Shown here in pieces: positions 6,860 to 7,601 of a DNA stretch of 7,601 bases. Where the stretch lies: NCBI GenBank assembly GCA_027064945.1, contig JAMOPB010000427.1, positions 1-7,601 on the forward strand, given 5' to 3'. The notes under the pieces were generated by a model. The model ran no database searches. It had not been told where the DNA came from and worked only from the letters and a program-made list of their open reading frames with translations. The position numbers were made by a program, and so were the translations under genes. Position 1 is the stretch's first letter. Each line of letters opens with the position of its first letter. This stretch comes from Candidatus Cloacimonadota bacterium. Lineage in GTDB: Bacteria; Cloacimonadota; Cloacimonadia; Cloacimonadales; TCS61.

Positions 6860-6943
6860 TTGACAGAATTTTTTGACTTGAGGAAATTTGCAATACTAAA
6901 CGAACGGCGTGACTTAGCAAATTTCTAAACGAAACTATATATA
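6860..6943 (+). promoter_or_regulatory. ssnA-proximal promoter and repeat cluster
   Basis: A perfect TTGACA (6860-6865) and a TTGACT (6873-6878) are followed by a 9-bp inverted repeat, GAAATTTGC (6883-6891) with GCAAATTTC (6917-6925). CTAAACGAA occurs twice, at 6896-6904 and 6925-6933. Both belong to an imperfect direct repeat beginning GACTT (6875 and 6911). A possible promoter is TTAGCA (6914-6919) with TATATA (6936-6941, 16-nt spacer), giving a start near 6950. The right arm of the inverted repeat overlaps that -35, so a protein bound there could block transcription of ssnA. Confidence 0.45.
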
Positions 6944-6993
6944 CGGGTGAGACATTATTTCAATTTTAAAATAGAAATATTAAGGAGCATGCT

Positions 6994-7601
6994 ATGAATT
7001 TTATTATTCAAGGCGGTTATGTCGTTTTCCCAAAAAATGACACTACCGAAATTAAAAAAATTGATCTCTTCATAAAAGACGGGGTTATCTACTTTGAAAA
7101 ACCTTTTGACCACGCAGATAGAATAATCAATGCAAAAAACAAAATTATTTTCCCGGCATTAACTAATGCACATCACCACATCTATTCCACTTTATCCAAA
7201 GGAGTTCCTTGTGAAGTCCCATTTAAAGATTTTATGGGAAATCTGAAAAATCTCTGGTGGACTTTGGACCATTCCCTACAAAAAGATGATATGATTCTTT
7301 CTACTGCTATTGCTATGAAAGATGCTATTAGCCAAGGTGTTACAACTATTTTCGATCATCATATTTCCGGCTACACTGAAAATGCACTTTCTGATATGGC
7401 AGAAGTTTTTGAAGCTTACGGCGTGTCCGGTACTCTTGCTTTTGAACTTTCTGATCGTAATGGAGAAGAATTTTTTCAAAAATCATTAGAAGAAAATATC
7501 CGTTTCGCAAATGCTCAGAAAGGTAAATCTGTACAAGGTATGATCGGGCTTCATGCTTCTTTCACTTTAAGTTATGAGAGTATGCAAAAGATTGCTGATC
7601 A
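6994..7601 (+). CDS. ssnA: SsnA, putative metal-dependent aminohydrolase (5' part, runs off the window)
   Basis: These 202 codons are the N-terminal part of a protein expected to be about 440 residues. SsnA belongs to the amidohydrolase superfamily, near guanine deaminase and the ATZ/TRZ hydrolases, and is cytoplasmic. Seen here are the small N-terminal beta domain, the first metal-binding H-x-H (H60 and H62 in NAHHH), the SsnA-type block NLKNLWWTLDHSL (83-95), DHH (121-123), ELSDRNG (151-157), EENIRFA (166-172), and H187 in GLHASFT. These match my memory of E. coli SsnA closely. The remaining metal ligands lie beyond the window. The start ATG has AAGGAG (6982-6987) 6 nt upstream. The gene is separated from the transporter genes by a terminator and a 264-nt regulatory region. 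In other bacteria ssnA sits in anaerobic purine/urate and selenium-dependent molybdenum hydroxylase clusters. Its exact reaction is not settled. It has more C-ending codons and CTN leucine codons than the genes before it. Confidence 0.88.
   Translation, partial: MNFIIQGGYVVFPKNDTTEIKKIDLFIKDGVIYFEKPFDHADRIINAKNKIIFPALTNAHHHIYSTLSKGVPCEVPFKDFMGNLKNLWWTLDHSLQKDDMILSTAIAMKDAISQGVTTIFDHHISGYTENALSDMAEVFEAYGVSGTLAFELSDRNGEEFFQKSLEENIRFANAQKGKSVQGMIGLHASFTLSYESMQKIAD

Noticed and set aside
6875..6933. CRISPR array or mobile-element end
   Set aside because: There are only two imperfect repeat copies of unequal length, no spacers of regular size, and no transposase or target duplication.
7276..7479. 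Antisense open frame inside ssnA
   Set aside because: SsnA motifs run through this stretch on the plus strand; the antisense frame has no domain.

Overview
The window carries a purine-uptake gene set followed by the first part of a purine-catabolism gene, in an AT-rich bacterial genome (roughly one third G+C by eye). Strong AGGAG-type Shine-Dalgarno sites lie 5-7 nt before every gene, genes are tightly packed and overlapping, and clean hairpin-plus-T-run terminators are present. Together with the catabolic gene this suggests a low-GC anaerobe. Firmicutes, Fusobacteria and Cloacimonadota-type lineages all fit. Strong SD use argues against a typical Bacteroidetes. The lineage cannot be fixed from this sequence alone.

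Layout. Positions 1-82 hold the terminator of an upstream gene plus two more hairpins. Positions 83-450 are an AT-rich non-coding leader with candidate -10 boxes. At 451-1530 lies a lipoprotein substrate-binding protein of the BMP family, followed by an intrinsic terminator (1544-1578) that probably passes only part of the transcription. Then come a double-domain ABC ATPase with a TTG start (1611-3161) and two BPD_transp_2-type permeases (3154-4215 and 4215-5138), joined by 8-nt and 1-nt overlaps. After a 121-nt gap with two small inverted repeats comes an NCS2 xanthine/urate-type symporter (5260-6675), closed by a strong terminator (6698-6729). A 264-nt regulatory region rich in repeats (6730-6993) precedes ssnA (6994 to beyond the window end).

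How it fits together. The lipoprotein captures a purine base or nucleoside outside the membrane, and the ATPase with its two permeases imports it. The NCS2 protein is a second, ion-driven route, and its selectivity positions look more like a urate/broad-range carrier than a strict xanthine carrier. SsnA is a metal-dependent amidohydrolase known from anaerobic purine/urate and selenium-dependent molybdenum hydroxylase loci. The window is therefore probably the transport edge of such a catabolic locus, with the remaining enzymes expected to the right. The transporters and ssnA look like separate transcription units. No mobile element, CRISPR array, tRNA or rRNA was seen.
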